Shown here: piece after piece, positions 62,984 to 64,000 of the stretch
Numbering within the stretch: position 1 is the stretch's first letter
Layout of the letters: every line of letters begins with the position of its first letter
Origin: Rhizobium ecuadorense
GTDB lineage: Bacteria > Pseudomonadota > Alphaproteobacteria > Rhizobiales > Rhizobiaceae
Direction: 5' to 3'
Length of the DNA: 64,000 bases
NCBI RefSeq assembly: GCF_001187535.1
Contig: NZ_LFIO01001733.1
Span: forward strand, 62,001-126,000
The notes under the pieces: generated by a model
What the model was told of the DNA's origin: nothing
The model's input: the letters and a program-made list of their open reading frames with translations, nothing else
The model's database searches: none
Translations under genes and position numbers: made by a program

Positions 62984-64000
62984 ATGGCTCAAGCCGTTAG
63001 AATAAACGATATTATTCGCTCCTTCGGAATTGATACGCACATCGATTACACCGACGGAAAATATTCCAATGTGGGGGGCGTTGTTAAGGCTTTAGACTAT
63101 CTTGGCCTTGATACGGTTCGCGATCACGCCCCCAATTCCGCTTCCGACCCGAACGGTCAAACCCATCTTGGCGATGCCGCCGAAGCCGGCGTGCAATTCG
63201 TCTTCAGCGCCCAGCGCGAAGTCGACCCCGCCACGGTGGCGCAGCGGCTGCATGCCTTCGTTGAGGTTCATCCGGGGTCGATCGTCGGCATCGAAGGGCC
63301 GAACGAGGTGAACAACTGGCCGGTCAGCTATCACGGCCTCAGCGGCCAGGCGGCAGCGGTCGCCTATCAGAAGGACCTCTATGCCGCCGTCAATGCCGAT
63401 CCCTTGCTGAAGAACATCCCGGTGCTCGGCTTCACCGGATATACGGTCGCTTCCGCCTCGGATTACACGACGATCCACACCTATGCGAAGGATGGCGACC
63501 AGCCATTCCAGTGGCTTTCCCGGGAAGCCGGCGTTCAGCGCGCCGCCGATCCGGGCAAGCCGCTTGTTATCACCGAGACCGGTTACCACACCTCGCTCAC
63601 CGCCGACACCAATGGCGGCTGGGAAGGCGTCAGCGAAGCGACGCAGGCAAACTCGTGCTCAACACGCTGATGGACGGCGCGGCACTGGGATCGAAGCAGA
63701 CCTTCATCTACGAACTGCTGGACGCCTATTCCGATCCGCAGGGCGCCAATCAGGAAAAGCATTTCGGCCTTTTTCATCTCGACTATTCCGCCAAGCCGGC
63801 TGCGACGGGGATCCACAATCTGACGGAAATACTGGCGGACGACAATGCTGCGAAGGCGAGCTTCAGCGCAGGGACCCTCAACTACTCGATCGACGGCATG
63901 CCATCCTCGGCCCGCAGCCTGCTTACCGAGAAATCCGACGGAAGCTACCAGATCATCATCTGGAACGAGCCCGATATCTGGAACCAGTCCACCGACACGG
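62984..64000 (+). pseudogene. Glycosidase-like (possibly calcium-binding) protein, frameshifted and running off the window
   Basis: Frame from ATG 62984 (MAQAVRINDIIRSFGIDTHI), with a gggagaag site, reads as a TIM-barrel glycosidase-like domain: SIVGIEGPNEVNN (acid/base Glu) and PLVITETGYHTS (nucleophile-like Glu). At 63647-63651 a missing A (gcaaactc for gcaaaactc) stops it at 63670; in the other frame LVLNTLMDGAALGSKQ carries on to the window end. The C-terminus is outside. Could be a sequencing error. Relatives are large proteins with RTX-type repeats. Confidence 0.7.

Noticed and set aside
1..64000. CRISPR array, prophage, complete IS element or rRNA operon
   Set aside because: No regularly spaced repeats, phage structural genes, full transposase or rRNA sequence seen.

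Overview
The window looks like chromosomal DNA from a fast-growing rhizobium, most likely Rhizobium of the leguminosarum/etli group. It is GC-rich and densely coded. It carries gene orders typical of Rhizobiales: moeA-moaC-trpC-trpD-ppiD, and rlpA-dac-tmk-holB followed by metG-tatD-MBL hydrolase. It also has many solute-binding-protein ABC transporters and LysR/GntR/LacI regulators. The genus is inferred from recalled protein families and gene order, not from a search.

Layout. 1-4.8 kb: minus-strand molybdopterin/tryptophan/chaperone operon (moeA partial, moaC, trpC, trpD, ppiD). 5-6.9 kb: a run of very small membrane, lipoprotein and stress genes (DUF883-like, GlsB-like, entericidin-like and three peptides of 26-38 aa). 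7-9 kb: two transglutaminase-like proteins in tandem and a PhnA-like protein. 9.1-11.6 kb: divergent LysR regulator and 14-TM drug exporter. 11.6-14.2 kb: a gene-poor accessory stretch ending at a tRNA-Ser(UGA), with an IS66-type transposase remnant, broken ORFs and an unrecognised 206-aa protein. 15.2-23.7 kb: conserved housekeeping block (rlpA, dac-like, tmk, holB, TauE, metG, tatD, MBL hydrolase). 23.8-31.5 kb: TerC, stress-type proteins, a PAS protein, a large MscS-type channel and a GGDEF-EAL protein. 31.5-41.2 kb: a catabolic and uptake cluster of succinate-semialdehyde dehydrogenase, gamma-glutamyltransferase, class III aminotransferase, amino-acid ABC transporter, agmatinase-like ureohydrolase and a GntR regulator. 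41.4-52.2 kb: zinc-ribbon/cyclase/AAA/TPR giant, thioredoxin-fold protein, LysR-SDR-cupin-amine oxidase-MFS cluster, plsY, a second ureohydrolase and a GNAT remnant. 52.3-61.5 kb: M16 peptidase, LacI regulator and a sugar-type ABC transporter operon that begins with a phosphoesterase. 61.6-64 kb: small genes, a decayed glucan-branching-enzyme tail and a frameshifted glycosidase-like gene running off the end.

How the genes work together. The clearest functional unit is 31.5-41.2 kb. An imported guanidino or amino compound could be hydrolysed by the ureohydrolase, transaminated to succinate semialdehyde and oxidised to succinate, under a GntR regulator with a candidate operator in the divergent promoter region. 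The 56.3-61.4 kb operon looks like uptake plus dephosphorylation of a phosphorylated solute.

The most interesting signals are quiet ones. Several enzymes are intact in length but have substituted catalytic or metal-binding residues: a D,D-carboxypeptidase homologue, the second transglutaminase and the second ureohydrolase. At least four genes are broken by frameshift, stop or truncation. A 16-bp tandem repeat sits exactly at the tmk/holB junction. I did not find a CRISPR array, prophage or complete insertion sequence.
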